A stretch of DNA of 64,000 nt, from positions 620,001-684,000 of the forward strand of contig NZ_FNBB01000001.1 in assembly GCF_900102105.1 (NCBI RefSeq), in the 5' to 3' direction. The DNA is from Agrobacterium pusense (GTDB taxonomy: Bacteria > Pseudomonadota > Alphaproteobacteria > Rhizobiales > Rhizobiaceae). The position numbers and the translations under genes were made by a program. The notes under the pieces are model-generated. The model was not told the origin of the DNA. It ran no database searches and saw only the letters and a list, made by a program, of their open reading frames with translations. Below are positions 1 to 7,804 of the stretch, piece after piece (positions within the stretch are counted from its first letter, which is position 1; the number at the start of each line of letters is the position of its first letter).

Positions 1-447
1 TTCATCTTCGTGCCGTCGGAATCGATTTTCGCCGATATCCACCAGCATTTCGAATATCTGGTGCAGCGCGCCCATCGCGCCCGGGTGGTCATCGTTTCGC
101 CATCGCTGCTGATGCTCTCGGTACAGGTCATCCAGTCCGTGCTCAAAGACCAGCGCATGCGCGAGCAGGCGCATCTCATTCAGGGTGAAGTGGCGCTGCT
201 CATGGACGATGTGCGGCGGCTGGACGATCGGACGCGGAAGCTGCAGGCCCATTTCGGGCTGGCGCAGAAGGACGTCGACATGATGCTTATCTCCTCTGAC
301 AAGGTACTGGCGCGCGGACAGAAAATCGAGGGCCTCGATTTCTCACCGACGGAAAAAGACGCTGCTCATGGTGAAATCGAACAGGCGCGTCGCTTTGCCG
401 AAAACCGAGCCGGTGCGGCCAAGTTGCGGGTGGTTGACGACGAGTGA
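1..447 (+). CDS. rmuC: DNA recombination protein RmuC, C-terminal part (5' end outside window)
   Basis: The frame is open from base 1 (it reads FIFVPSES...), so the gene begins upstream and only about 148 C-terminal residues are seen. The segment FVPSE, then RARVVIVSPSLLM, then VLKDQRMREQA is typical of the RmuC family, a PD-(D/E)xK-like nuclease-fold protein that limits DNA inversions at repeats. The tail (AENRAGAAKLRVVDDE) is a variable family end. The GTG at base 10 is internal, not a start. Stop TGA ends at 447, and rbsK follows after 54 bases on the same strand. Function of the family is known mainly from enterobacterial genetics. Confidence 0.88.
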   Translation, partial: FIFVPSESIFADIHQHFEYLVQRAHRARVVIVSPSLLMLSVQVIQSVLKDQRMREQAHLIQGEVALLMDDVRRLDDRTRKLQAHFGLAQKDVDMMLISSDKVLARGQKIEGLDFSPTEKDAAHGEIEQARRFAENRAGAAKLRVVDDE

Positions 448-501
448 TCGTCTCGGGCAAAGTCGCCGCCTTGCTTAAATTTCATACGGACCCAGCGCCC
501 C

Positions 502-1401
502 ATGATTACTGTTTTCGGCTCCATCAACATGGACCTCGTCGCGACCGCCAAACGTCTGCCCAAGCCCGGTGAAACCGTAACGGGAGAGACATTCTCCACG
601 GCCGCCGGCGGCAAGGGAGCCAATCAGGCGCTGGCCGCACGGCGTGCGGGCGCCACGGTCAAGATGGCGGGCGCTGCGGGTGATGACACCTTTGCCGCTC
701 CAGCACTAACCTTGCTGCGCGACGCGGGAACCGATCTGTCATTGGTCAAAACCGCGCCCGGCCCGACTGGAACGGCGGTTATCCTGATCGGTGAAGGCGG
801 AGAGAACATGATCTCGGTCATTCCCGCTGCGAATGGTGAGGTCTCGGCATCCGACGCGGCAAAGACCATATCCGAAATGGCTGCAAGCGATATTCTCATG
901 CTGCAGTTCGAGATACCGGCACCCGCCATCGAAGCTGCACTGACGGCCGCAAAGGCGAAACGCGTCACCACCGTCATCAACACAGCACCGCTGACCGCGG
1001 ACGGACCGCGTCTCGCCGGCCTTGCCGATATCGTCATCGCCAATGAAACCGAGTTCGAGCTGCTGATCGGCAAGAATGGCCTCTCCAGCGACGAGCGGGA
1101 AAACGAACTCAAGGCCCTTCACGAGAGGACCGGCCAGACTTTGATCGTCACGCTTGGTGCGGATGGCGTGATCGCCATTCGTAATGGCAAGCTCTACAGG
1201 GCTTCCGGCCTGAAGATCGAGCCGGTCGATACGGTTGGTGCGGGCGATACCTTCTGCGGATATCTCGCCGCGAGCCTCGATCAGGGAATGGATTTCGAAA
1301 GGGCTCTGAAGCGGGCCGCAGTCGCAGGCTCGCTCGCCTGCACGCGTGCCGGCGCGCAGCCTTCCATTCCGCAGGCAGCGGAAGTTGACGCGGCCCTTTA
1401 A
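502..1401 (+). CDS. rbsK: Ribokinase
   Basis: A 299-residue PfkB-family carbohydrate kinase that would phosphorylate D-ribose to ribose-5-phosphate in the cytoplasm. The N-terminal GSINMD and GGKGANQA (residues 36-43) are the ribokinase substrate signature. The C-terminal DTVGAGDTFCG has the catalytic Asp at about residue 249 with its anion-hole glycines. Length matches E. coli RbsK (about 309). No ribose transporter or rbsD lies beside it, so it may serve nucleoside-derived ribose; that is inference. It is convergent with trmB, with a palindromic repeat in the 63-base gap. A related deoxyribokinase or other PfkB sugar kinase cannot be fully excluded. Confidence 0.9.
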   Translation: MITVFGSINMDLVATAKRLPKPGETVTGETFSTAAGGKGANQALAARRAGATVKMAGAAGDDTFAAPALTLLRDAGTDLSLVKTAPGPTGTAVILIGEGGENMISVIPAANGEVSASDAAKTISEMAASDILMLQFEIPAPAIEAALTAAKAKRVTTVINTAPLTADGPRLAGLADIVIANETEFELLIGKNGLSSDERENELKALHERTGQTLIVTLGADGVIAIRNGKLYRASGLKIEPVDTVGAGDTFCGYLAASLDQGMDFERALKRAAVAGSLACTRAGAQPSIPQAAEVDAAL

Positions 1402-1418
1402 GGGGTCTTGCCGTTAGC

Positions 1419-1463
1419 GCATTTTCCGGACGTAAAACCGCTGCACACTTTTACTTGAAATGC
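1419..1463. repeat. Dispersed palindromic repeat, copy A (rbsK/trmB)
   Basis: 45 bases that begin GCATTTTCCGGACGTAAAAC and end CTTGAAATGC, so the ends form an imperfect inverted repeat (GCATTT/AAATGC). Copies at 2289-2332 and 50559-50603 share the core TTCCGGACG(T/G)(A)AAAACCGC. It sits between two convergent genes and ends one base before the trmB stop codon. It looks like a rhizobial intergenic mosaic element; the family name is not established here. Confidence 0.8.
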
Positions 1464-1464
1464 T

Positions 1465-2163
1465 TTAGCGACGGATAAAGGTGAGATAGGCCGAGCTGCG
1501 GCCTTCTCTTTTTGCCTTGTTCTCGTAACGCGTGCCCGGCCAGTTGGCATAGGGCGTGCGCCAGTCATCAGCGCTTGTCGCCGTCCAGTCAAAGCCGCCG
1601 TGCCGGGCGCAATGCTGCAGCGTCCAGTTGACATAAGTGTCGATGTCAGACGCAAAGCAGAACCTGCCGCCGGGTTTCAACACACGATGGAAACGGGCGA
1701 GATTGACGTCTGACACGAAACGCCGCTTCCAGTGCTTCTTCTTCGGCCAGGGATCGGGATAAAGCAGATCGATGTGATCGATCGATCCTTCAGGCAGCCA
1801 GTCGAGTAACTGCGTCGCATCATCGTCGTAAAGGCGGATATTCATCAGTTCACGTTCGCGAACCGTGGCAAGCAGTTTGGCCATGGAATTGACGAAGGGT
1901 TCGACACCGATGAAACCCGTCTCGGGATTTTCGACCGCGCGGTGGGCGAGATGTTCGCCACCGCCGAAACCGATCTCCAGACGGATCGATCGCACATCTG
2001 CCGGAAAGAGCGCGGCGAGATTTTGCGGGGGCGCGCTTTCCAGATCGATTTTCAGCAAAGGCAGCAGATTTTCGATCGTATCGACCTGCTGATTGCGCAG
2101 GGGCTTGCCCTTGCGCCTGCCAAAAAACGCTTCCGTCGCGCGCGAACGCCGTTCTTCCGTCAT
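1465..2163 (-). CDS. trmB: tRNA (guanine-46-N7)-methyltransferase
   Basis: A 232-residue class I methyltransferase that makes m7G46 in the variable loop of tRNAs using S-adenosylmethionine. The SAM-binding EIGFGGGEH lies at residues 63-71, and the TrmB hallmark PDPWPKKKH at 136-144 with nearby RRFV. The C-terminal [12 protein letters not shown] tract contributes to tRNA binding in the family. It is the last gene of the long minus-strand block, 169 bases downstream of metK, whose product supplies its cofactor. A strong hairpin (2190-2227) lies between them. The ATG at 2163 is the only sensible start. Confidence 0.95.
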   Translation of the reverse strand: MTEERRSRATEAFFGRRKGKPLRNQQVDTIENLLPLLKIDLESAPPQNLAALFPADVRSIRLEIGFGGGEHLAHRAVENPETGFIGVEPFVNSMAKLLATVRERELMNIRLYDDDATQLLDWLPEGSIDHIDLLYPDPWPKKKHWKRRFVSDVNLARFHRVLKPGGRFCFASDIDTYVNWTLQHCARHGGFDWTATSADDWRTPYANWPGTRYENKAKREGRSSAYLTFIRR

Positions 2164-2189
2164 CTCATACTCTCAAGACCAAATAGACT

Positions 2190-2227
2190 TAACCCGCACA
2201 GCACCCCGTGAGGCACTGTGCGGGTTA
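2190..2227 (-). promoter_or_regulatory. Perfect 12-bp stem-loop in the metK-trmB gap
   Basis: TAACCCGCACAG (2190-2201) pairs exactly with CTGTGCGGGTTA (2216-2227) around a 14-base loop that itself holds CCCC and GG. On the transcript it lies 27-64 bases upstream of trmB. No U-tract follows on either strand, so it is not a classical intrinsic terminator. It may be an mRNA-stability element, a processing site or a leader structure. Confidence 0.75.
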
Positions 2228-2288
2228 CAAAACTCGGTGACGGTATCTCTCAATCGCCGCCAAATAACAAGCGCGATATCCAGTTGAC

Positions 2289-2332
2289 GCATTTTCCGGA
2301 CGTAAAACCGCTACGCACTTTACTGGAAATGC
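2289..2332. repeat. Dispersed palindromic repeat, copy B (3' of metK)
   Basis: 44 bases nearly identical to copy A: GCATTTTCCGGACGTAAAAC, then CGCT, then a divergent middle, ending ACTGGAAATGC. The element abuts the metK stop codon (TAA at 2335-2333 on the minus strand) with no spacer. It lies on the metK mRNA just after the stop and could fold into a hairpin through its ends. Confidence 0.8.
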
Positions 2333-3595
2333 TTAAGCGCTCAAAGCTTCCTTGAGCGGCTTCACCAGATCGAGCTTCTCCCAGGAGAAGGAGCCGTCAC
2401 GGCCAGCCTTGCGGCCGAAGTGGCCGTAGGAAGACGTCTTGGCGTAGATCGGCTTGTTGAGATCGAGATGACGGCGAATGCCCGATGGCGAAAGGTCCAT
2501 GACTTTGCGGATCGCGGCCTCGACCTGATCTTCGCTGACCTTGCCGGTGCCATGCAGATCGACATAGATCGACAGCGGCTGGGCAATGCCGATTGCATAG
2601 GAAATCTGAATGGTGCAGCGCTCGGCGAGGCCGGCAGCCACGACGTTCTTGGCGAGGTAGCGGGCGGCATAGGCGGCGGAACGGTCGACCTTGGTCGTGT
2701 CCTTGCCCGAGAATGCGCCACCACCGTGCGGGGCAGCACCGCCATAGGTGTCAACGATGATCTTGCGGCCGGTCAGGCCGGCATCACCATCGGGACCGCC
2801 GATGACGAACTTGCCGGTCGGGTTGATATACCACTGGCAATCGTCGGCGATCTTCAGGTCGCCAAGCGCTTCGCGGATATAGGGTTCGACAACGGCGCGA
2901 ACCTTCTTCGAATCCCAGCTTGCATCGAGATGCTGCGTGGACAGCACGATGGAGACGGCTTCGGAAGCCTTGCCGTCGACGTAACGGACCGTCACCTGGC
3001 TCTTGGCGTCGGGGCCGAGCTTGGCCGCCTCGCCTTCGCCGCTTTTACGGGCGGTGGCCAGCAGCTGCAGGATACGGTGGGAGTAATAGATCGGCGCCGG
3101 CATGAGGTCAGGCGTTTCCTTGCAGGCGTAACCGAACATGATGCCCTGGTCGCCAGCACCCTCGTCGCCCTGCTTGTCGGAAGCGTTGTCCACACCCTGC
3201 GCGATATCAGCCGACTGCGGATGCAGGAGAACGTCGATCTTGGCGGTCTTCCAGTGGAAACCATCCTGCTCGTAGCCGATATCGCGGATCGCCTTGCGGG
3301 CGGCGGATTTGAACTTCGAGGGATTGATAACCGGATGGCCGGCTGCGTCCTTGAGGACCTTGCCGTCCTTGTCCTTCTTCAGCAGCGTATCGGGAACCCG
3401 AACCTCGCCCGCAATCACGACGCGGTTGGTCGTTGCAAGCGTTTCGCAGGCGATGCGCACGGTCCACGGGTCCACGCCCGTCTTGGCCGCTTCACGGTAA
3501 ATGAGATCCACGATTTCATCGGAAATACGATCACAAACCTTGTCCGGATGACCCTCGGCCACGGACTCGCTGGTGAACAGATAATTGGCACGCAT
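2333..3595 (-). CDS. metK: S-adenosylmethionine synthetase
   Basis: A 420-residue MetK that converts methionine and ATP to S-adenosylmethionine, phosphate and pyrophosphate. [12 protein letters not shown] (residues 15-26) is the N-terminal ATP/methionine motif. [10 protein letters not shown] and [16 protein letters not shown] are the signature hexapeptide and phosphate-binding P-loop. It is longer than the E. coli enzyme (about 384), with extra segments around residues 75-95 ([17 protein letters not shown]) and 175-200, typical of the rhizobial form. The start ATG at 3595 is preceded by AGGGGA about 4 bases upstream. An AT-rich palindrome at 3666-3687 probably binds a regulator. No SAM riboswitch was recognised in the 115-base leader region. 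Confidence 0.97.
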   Translation of the reverse strand: MRANYLFTSESVAEGHPDKVCDRISDEIVDLIYREAAKTGVDPWTVRIACETLATTNRVVIAGEVRVPDTLLKKDKDGKVLKDAAGHPVINPSKFKSAARKAIRDIGYEQDGFHWKTAKIDVLLHPQSADIAQGVDNASDKQGDEGAGDQGIMFGYACKETPDLMPAPIYYSHRILQLLATARKSGEGEAAKLGPDAKSQVTVRYVDGKASEAVSIVLSTQHLDASWDSKKVRAVVEPYIREALGDLKIADDCQWYINPTGKFVIGGPDGDAGLTGRKIIVDTYGGAAPHGGGAFSGKDTTKVDRSAAYAARYLAKNVVAAGLAERCTIQISYAIGIAQPLSIYVDLHGTGKVSEDQVEAAIRKVMDLSPSGIRRHLDLNKPIYAKTSSYGHFGRKAGRDGSFSWEKLDLVKPLKEALSA

Positions 3596-3665
3596 GCGGG
3601 ATTCCCCTCAAAGAACGGTCTTCGAGTTTGTTAGTCATTTCGGCCGCGAAAAACAAGGACACAAC

Positions 3666-3687
3666 CACATAAATATATCTTTATGTG
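3666..3687. promoter_or_regulatory. Perfect AT-rich palindrome upstream of metK, candidate operator
   Basis: CACATAAA (3666-3673) and TTTATGTG (3680-3687) are exact inverted 8-mers around a 6-base centre, 71-92 bases upstream of the metK start. From memory, Rhizobiales methionine/SAM genes are controlled by ArsR-type regulators that bind palindromes of the form ATAAAnATATnTTTAT, which this resembles closely. The assignment to such a regulator is inference. No such regulator gene lies in the window. Confidence 0.6.
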
Positions 3688-3710
3688 AGAATTCCTTTCT
3701 AATCTGGCAC

Positions 3711-3735
3711 AAAAAAACGGTCCCTGCGGACCGTT
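3711..3735 (-). terminator. Intrinsic terminator of the praR-like gene
   Basis: On the minus strand AACGGTCC-GCAG-GGACCGTT is followed by a run of T. On the plus strand it is the A-run 3711-3717 with stem arms 3716-3723 and 3728-3735 and a 4-base loop. It lies 52 bases after the regulator's stop and before the metK promoter region, so it separates the two units. Confidence 0.88.
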
Positions 3736-3786
3736 GAGTGCCCGGCATCCCGTGCCGGAAATTTTCTGCGCTGCAGGGGCCAGGCC

Positions 3787-4206
3787 CTACTCGGCATCGC
3801 CCTCGGCGGCGAGCGCCTTGACGAGGTCGACCAGACGGCGACGGACTTTCGGGTCGGCGATCTTCACGAAGGCGCGGTTCAACTGCAAACCTTCAGCCGA
3901 AGACAGGAAGTCGACGACGTAATTGGAGCTTGAGGCTTCCGCCATGCCGGATGTGCCGCCAGCCTGATCGCCGGGTGCATCTTCGAAAAAAAAGGAAACC
4001 GGTACATTGAGGATCGCCGAGATATTCTGCAGGCGGCTGGCGCCAACACGGTTCGTGCCCTTTTCGTACTTCTGAATTTGCTGAAAGGTAATTCCGAGAC
4101 TTTCACCCAGTTTTTCCTGGCTCATGCCGAGCATGGTTCTGCGAAGACGAATTCGGCTTCCGACATGAATGTCGATGGGGTTAGGCTTTTTCTTATTTTC
4201 GGTCAT
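3787..4206 (-). CDS. praR: XRE-family transcriptional regulator (PraR/PhrR type)
   Basis: A 139-residue DNA-binding protein with one N-terminal helix-turn-helix (about residues 14-70: VGSRIRLRRTMLGMSQEKLG, then ITFQQIQKYEKG). The C-terminal half ends in helices (AFVKIADPKVRRRLVDLVKAL). From memory this is the rhizobial PraR/PhrR class, which represses quorum-sensing and biofilm functions and lies beside metK in Rhizobium; it also resembles phage-type SinR regulators. The frame opens upstream at 4248, but ATG 4206 (or 4209) has AGGA at good spacing and gives the usual MTENKKKPNP start. It is followed by a strong terminator and so is transcribed apart from metK. The gene name is inferred from family and context. 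Confidence 0.8.
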   Translation of the reverse strand: MTENKKKPNPIDIHVGSRIRLRRTMLGMSQEKLGESLGITFQQIQKYEKGTNRVGASRLQNISAILNVPVSFFFEDAPGDQAGGTSGMAEASSSNYVVDFLSSAEGLQLNRAFVKIADPKVRRRLVDLVKALAAEGDAE

Positions 4207-4338
4207 CATGCGGTCCTGACACTCGGATGGGTTGATATATCGCTTCATTACTATTCGAAGAAATGAGCCGGTATTTCGACAGCAGCTAAACTTGTTTTAC
4301 GACTGACGTATTCACTATGCAATTGCAGGAGTTCCCGG

Positions 4339-5928
4339 TCAATTCTGGCGCCGGGCAAAACTCCAGGCAGGAAATACCGCAGCGATCATCATCACGGAAA
4401 AAATCAACCAGAAATACGTCCGATGTGTGTCGTAAGTAAATGCGTCGTTTGACCCACCACTCAAAGTGGCGTCAACAATGCCCACCCGACCGTAATCCAA
4501 TCCGGCAATAATGCGGCCATAAGGGTCTATAACCGCCGAGATACCCGTATTGGCACCGCGAATCACCGGCACACCCGTCTCAACCGCCCGCACCCTGGCC
4601 TGAAGAAAGTGCTGATACGGCCCAGGCGTATCACCAAACCAGCCGTCATTCGTCACGTTGAGGATCGCCGCCGAGCCAGCGAGAGCCGGAGTCATCTCAC
4701 CGGGAAAAATGATCTCGTAACAGATCAGCGGATAAAAGGTCTTTCCGGATGGAAGCGTCAGGGGCGTGCGCGAAGAGGCTGCTGAAAAGCCCCCGGGCAG
4801 GGCGATGACATTATCAATGCCAAACTCCCGCAGGATACCCTCGAAGGGAACATATTCTCCAAAGGGGGTCAGATGGACCTTGTCCGTCGCGCCGATGATT
4901 TCTCCCTGACTGTCGATGGCGTAGACCGAGTTATAATAACGCGGCGGCCTGCCAGCACCCGCATCTTCCATCCTGACGGCTCCGGTGAAGAGCACCTGCC
5001 CGTCTTGCAGCGTCTTTGCGATCTCGGCCAGCGCGTCAGGATTTTGCGTCAGGATGAACGGCACCGAGGTTTCGGGCCAGACAATGATGTCGGGGCGCTT
5101 TTTGCCTTCGCCCGGAGGCAGGGCTGTCAACCGCAGATGCTCGCCGAAAATCTCGGCGCGGTCATCATTCAGCATCTTGCGAGACTGATCGATGGACGGT
5201 TGGACGATTCTGACTGTCACCGCATCTGCCGGTGTCTCCGCGGGTGTCTGGAGGCGGTAGAAGCCATAACCCACATGGCTGGCCAGCAGCAGCGCCGCCA
5301 GGGAAAGGCCGGGCCACATGCCTTTTCTCGTGGCGATGAGCGCGGGGGACGCGAAGATGAAAACGGCAAGCGTGGTCACACCGAAAAGACCGATCAGATG
5401 CGCCGACTGCATCATGACGGGGATCGGCATGATGCCGTAACCTATGGCGTTCCACGGAAAGCCCGTCGCCAGGAAACTGCGCAGCCATTCCGCAAATCCG
5501 AATGCGGCGGCAAGGGCGGCGATCCGACCTAGACCGTTTGACCACACAAGATTGGCCGCAGCAACCGCGAAACCGTAAAACAGCGCCAGAAAGGCCGGAA
5601 GCCCAAGGATGGCAAGCGGCAGCGCCCAGGCAAATTCATCCGCTTCAAGCAGAAGCGCGTTGCCCAGCCACCACAGGCCAGCCACGAAATAACCGAGACC
5701 GAAACACCAGCCTATACCAAAAGCGGGAAGGATGCGGCTGAAGAGGCCGCCGCCCGGCTTGCCGGTGCAGCCATCCACCAGCCAGACCAACAGGGTAAAA
5801 GACAGGAAAAGCGCTGCAAAGAAACCGAATGGAGGCAGGGCGAGCGCTCCGACCGCGCCTGCAGCAATCGCCATCACTGCGCGGCTCATGCCGCCGGCCA
5901 GCATCACCCTGCCTGCAAGACGCTCCAT
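4339..5928 (-). CDS. lnt: Apolipoprotein N-acyltransferase
   Basis: A 529-residue inner-membrane enzyme that N-acylates the lipid-modified cysteine of lipoproteins, the last step of their maturation. The N-terminal half (about residues 10-225) is strongly hydrophobic, with six or more membrane segments. The periplasmic nitrilase-like domain carries the catalytic triad Glu286 (VWPETSVPF), Lys350 (TDKVHLTPFGEY) and Cys403 (ICYEIIFPGE). A final membrane helix (FWLIFSVMMIAAVFPAW) closes the protein. It is downstream of corC, as in E. coli. lspA, which acts one step earlier, is at 26.5-27.0 kb. The start at 5928 is reasonable. Confidence 0.95.
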   Translation of the reverse strand: MERLAGRVMLAGGMSRAVMAIAAGAVGALALPPFGFFAALFLSFTLLVWLVDGCTGKPGGGLFSRILPAFGIGWCFGLGYFVAGLWWLGNALLLEADEFAWALPLAILGLPAFLALFYGFAVAAANLVWSNGLGRIAALAAAFGFAEWLRSFLATGFPWNAIGYGIMPIPVMMQSAHLIGLFGVTTLAVFIFASPALIATRKGMWPGLSLAALLLASHVGYGFYRLQTPAETPADAVTVRIVQPSIDQSRKMLNDDRAEIFGEHLRLTALPPGEGKKRPDIIVWPETSVPFILTQNPDALAEIAKTLQDGQVLFTGAVRMEDAGAGRPPRYYNSVYAIDSQGEIIGATDKVHLTPFGEYVPFEGILREFGIDNVIALPGGFSAASSRTPLTLPSGKTFYPLICYEIIFPGEMTPALAGSAAILNVTNDGWFGDTPGPYQHFLQARVRAVETGVPVIRGANTGISAVIDPYGRIIAGLDYGRVGIVDATLSGGSNDAFTYDTHRTYFWLIFSVMMIAAVFPAWSFARRQN

Positions 5929-6063
5929 GCCATCTCCGTATCATGCGCATCCGGAAACCCGCTCCAGGCAAGCCATTCCGCGAAATTTCCCTTTGTTTCG
6001 ACGTAAAGGAAAAAAGATTCGCCGTCCACATCAGGCAGGGCAGATGGAGCGGGATCTCATGCC

Positions 6064-6123
6064 CGGGTAGTCGAACCCGCAGAATCCGGAAGATCAAACG
6101 GCGGGATCGACGGGGGCTACCCG
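6064..6123. repeat. 60-base interrupted hairpin between corC and lnt
   Basis: CGGGTAG (6064-6070) pairs exactly with CTACCCG (6117-6123). Inside it, TCGAACCCGC (6071-6080) pairs with GCGGGATCGA (6101-6110) with one mismatch. A 6-base G-rich bulge and a 20-base apical region complete the fold. It lies 9 bases beyond the corC stop on that mRNA. No T-run follows. It could be an mRNA 3'-end stabiliser or a small palindromic repeat. Confidence 0.75.
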
Positions 6124-6132
6124 TCTATCCTT

Positions 6133-7272
6133 TCAGTCCACGTTCTGCTGATGGGCGATCAACCGCGTCTCCGGCGGTGGCAATGCAATCACCTCACCGG
6201 CATCGCCGGGGGCGCGGTCGTCTTCCCCTTCGGAGCCGTGATCGCGTACGATACGGACACCCTTGATACGCCTCGTATCCGCATCGAGGATCTGAAACTC
6301 GAAACCGGGCACGGCGCGAACGACCTCGCCCTTGGCGGGAATACGGCCCAGCGCGAAGAAGATGAGTCCACCGAGCGTATCGATTTCTTCCAGATGTTCG
6401 CGCACGTCGAATTCCGGACCGATAGCCTCGGCAAGTTCGGTGAGTTCCGCGCGGGCATCCGCCACGAGCACATCGGCAGAAAGACGCGAGAACATCGCCT
6501 CGTCCTTGTCGTGCTCGTCGTCGATGTCCCCAACCACCATCTCGACGATGTCTTCATGGCTGACAAGACCGTCGGTACCGCCATATTCATCGATCACCAC
6601 GGCGAGCTGGGTTCTCTGGGCCTGCATGGTCTTCAGAAGATCGGAGGCCAACATGGACGGCGGCGCGAAAAGAATCTTGCGCACCAGCCCGGCGTCGGCA
6701 ACCGTCTTTTCCAGATCGACCCGCGCCAGATCGAAATTCGGCCGCGGCGACCGCGGCGCCTTCACTTCACCGTAAGCGACGCCACGCGATCCCACCCGGC
6801 GCTTGTTGCGAGCCTGTTTGGCAACATAGGCAAGCAGATCGCGGATATGGATCATCCCCTTGGGGTCGTCCAGCGTCTCTTCATAAACCGGCATGCGGGA
6901 ACGTCCGGTTTCCTCAAACAGGATCAGCGCGTCACCGATCGTCATATTCTGATCGAGACCGTCAATATCCACCCGCGGGATCATGATATCTTCGACCCTG
7001 ATCTCACGGAAACGGAGGATGTTGTGTAGCATCGCCCGTTCTTCGGGCGTAAAAGCGGCGCCTATTTCAGTGTCGTCCATCAGCGCATCGGTCAGATCCT
7101 CGCGCAGGCGCTCACCCTGAGACGGTTTCAGCAACCGCGCGATGCGCGACCAGATGGTCGATCTCGGTTTGGCATTGTAGTCCTGACGTAAGTGACTACT
7201 GCCCTCCTCCGAAGAGGACTGCTCGCCGTTTTCTCTGCCCTCATTGGCAGGTCGTGCAGAATGTTCGTTCAT
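6133..7272 (-). CDS. corC: CBS-domain CorC/HlyC-family protein
   Basis: A 379-residue protein with tandem CBS domains (about residues 95-235; VEDIMIPRVDIDG, GRSRMPVYEE, then LAVVIDEYGGTDGLVSHEDI) and a C-terminal CorC_HlyC transporter-associated domain (about 255-340). The family modulates Mg/Co efflux or acts in the envelope; the exact role is unsettled. No membrane-spanning DUF21 domain is present, so this is the short soluble CorC form. The frame opens at a TTG (7284), but ATG 7272, just after TGGAG, is the better start. The N-terminal 45 residues are low-complexity. It lies 15 bases after ybeY in the conserved miaB-phoH-ybeY-corC-lnt order. Confidence 0.9.
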   Translation of the reverse strand: MNEHSARPANEGRENGEQSSSEEGSSHLRQDYNAKPRSTIWSRIARLLKPSQGERLREDLTDALMDDTEIGAAFTPEERAMLHNILRFREIRVEDIMIPRVDIDGLDQNMTIGDALILFEETGRSRMPVYEETLDDPKGMIHIRDLLAYVAKQARNKRRVGSRGVAYGEVKAPRSPRPNFDLARVDLEKTVADAGLVRKILFAPPSMLASDLLKTMQAQRTQLAVVIDEYGGTDGLVSHEDIVEMVVGDIDDEHDKDEAMFSRLSADVLVADARAELTELAEAIGPEFDVREHLEEIDTLGGLIFFALGRIPAKGEVVRAVPGFEFQILDADTRRIKGVRIVRDHGSEGEDDRAPGDAGEVIALPPPETRLIAHQQNVD

Positions 7273-7287
7273 GGCTCCAGACAATAT

Positions 7288-7794
7288 TTAAAGCGGTTCT
7301 TGACCCGCATAGGGATCAGATAGGCCAAGCACCGCCAAAATGCGAGTCTCAAGCGACTCCATTTCTTCCGCTTCTTCCTCGTCCATGTGGTCATAACCAA
7401 ACAAATGCAGGAACCCATGAACGAGAAGATGGGTCAGATGATCCTCGAAACTCTTCTCAAGTTCAAGGGCCTCTCGCTCTACCGTTTCTCTCGCCACGAC
7501 GATATCGCCCAGCATAGGGCCGGGCATTCCGCCCGGCTCCAGCGGAAAAGCAGGGAAAGACAAGACGTTGGTCGCCTTGTCCTTGTCACGCCACTCGGCA
7601 TTGATTTCCCGGATATTTTCATCGTCGGTGAAGACCAGCGAGAGCTCGACCGGCATTTTCGGGAAGGGTTGATCCTCTTCCCGCTTCAGAAAATCGACCG
7701 CCGCATCCAGCGCCTTTGACGCAAAGGCAGACAGGTCCTCTTCCGAGGACCAACCTTCGGCCTCGATGCTGATTTGAATATCCAGAGCTGTCAT
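7288..7794 (-). CDS. ybeY: Endoribonuclease YbeY (rRNA maturation)
   Basis: A 168-residue UPF0054 metalloprotein. The zinc motif HGFLHLFGYDH places the three ligands at His126, His130 and His136. A conserved NVLSFP segment (76-81) precedes it. YbeY is a single-strand endoribonuclease that takes part in 16S rRNA 3'-end maturation and ribosome quality control; in rhizobia it also affects sRNA regulation. It starts 10 bases after phoH and stops 15 bases before the corC ATG, so it is almost certainly co-transcribed. Confidence 0.96.
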   Translation of the reverse strand: MTALDIQISIEAEGWSSEEDLSAFASKALDAAVDFLKREEDQPFPKMPVELSLVFTDDENIREINAEWRDKDKATNVLSFPAFPLEPGGMPGPMLGDIVVARETVEREALELEKSFEDHLTHLLVHGFLHLFGYDHMDEEEAEEMESLETRILAVLGLSDPYAGQEPL

Positions 7795-7804
7795 TGTCTT
7801 TTCG

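Noticed and set aside
3700-3735. Sigma-54 promoter (TGGCAC near 3705)
   Set aside because: The downstream TTGC at the correct 5-base spacing is missing; the sequence is part of a terminator.
3596-3786. SAM riboswitch in front of metK
   Set aside because: No SAM-I, SAM-II or SAM/SAH-type conserved core was recognised; the palindrome and the praR terminator account for the structure.
6064-6123. tRNA-like T-arm near corC
   Set aside because: Stem lengths and loop do not fit a T-arm (53-61 pair is missing), and there is no acceptor, D or anticodon arm.
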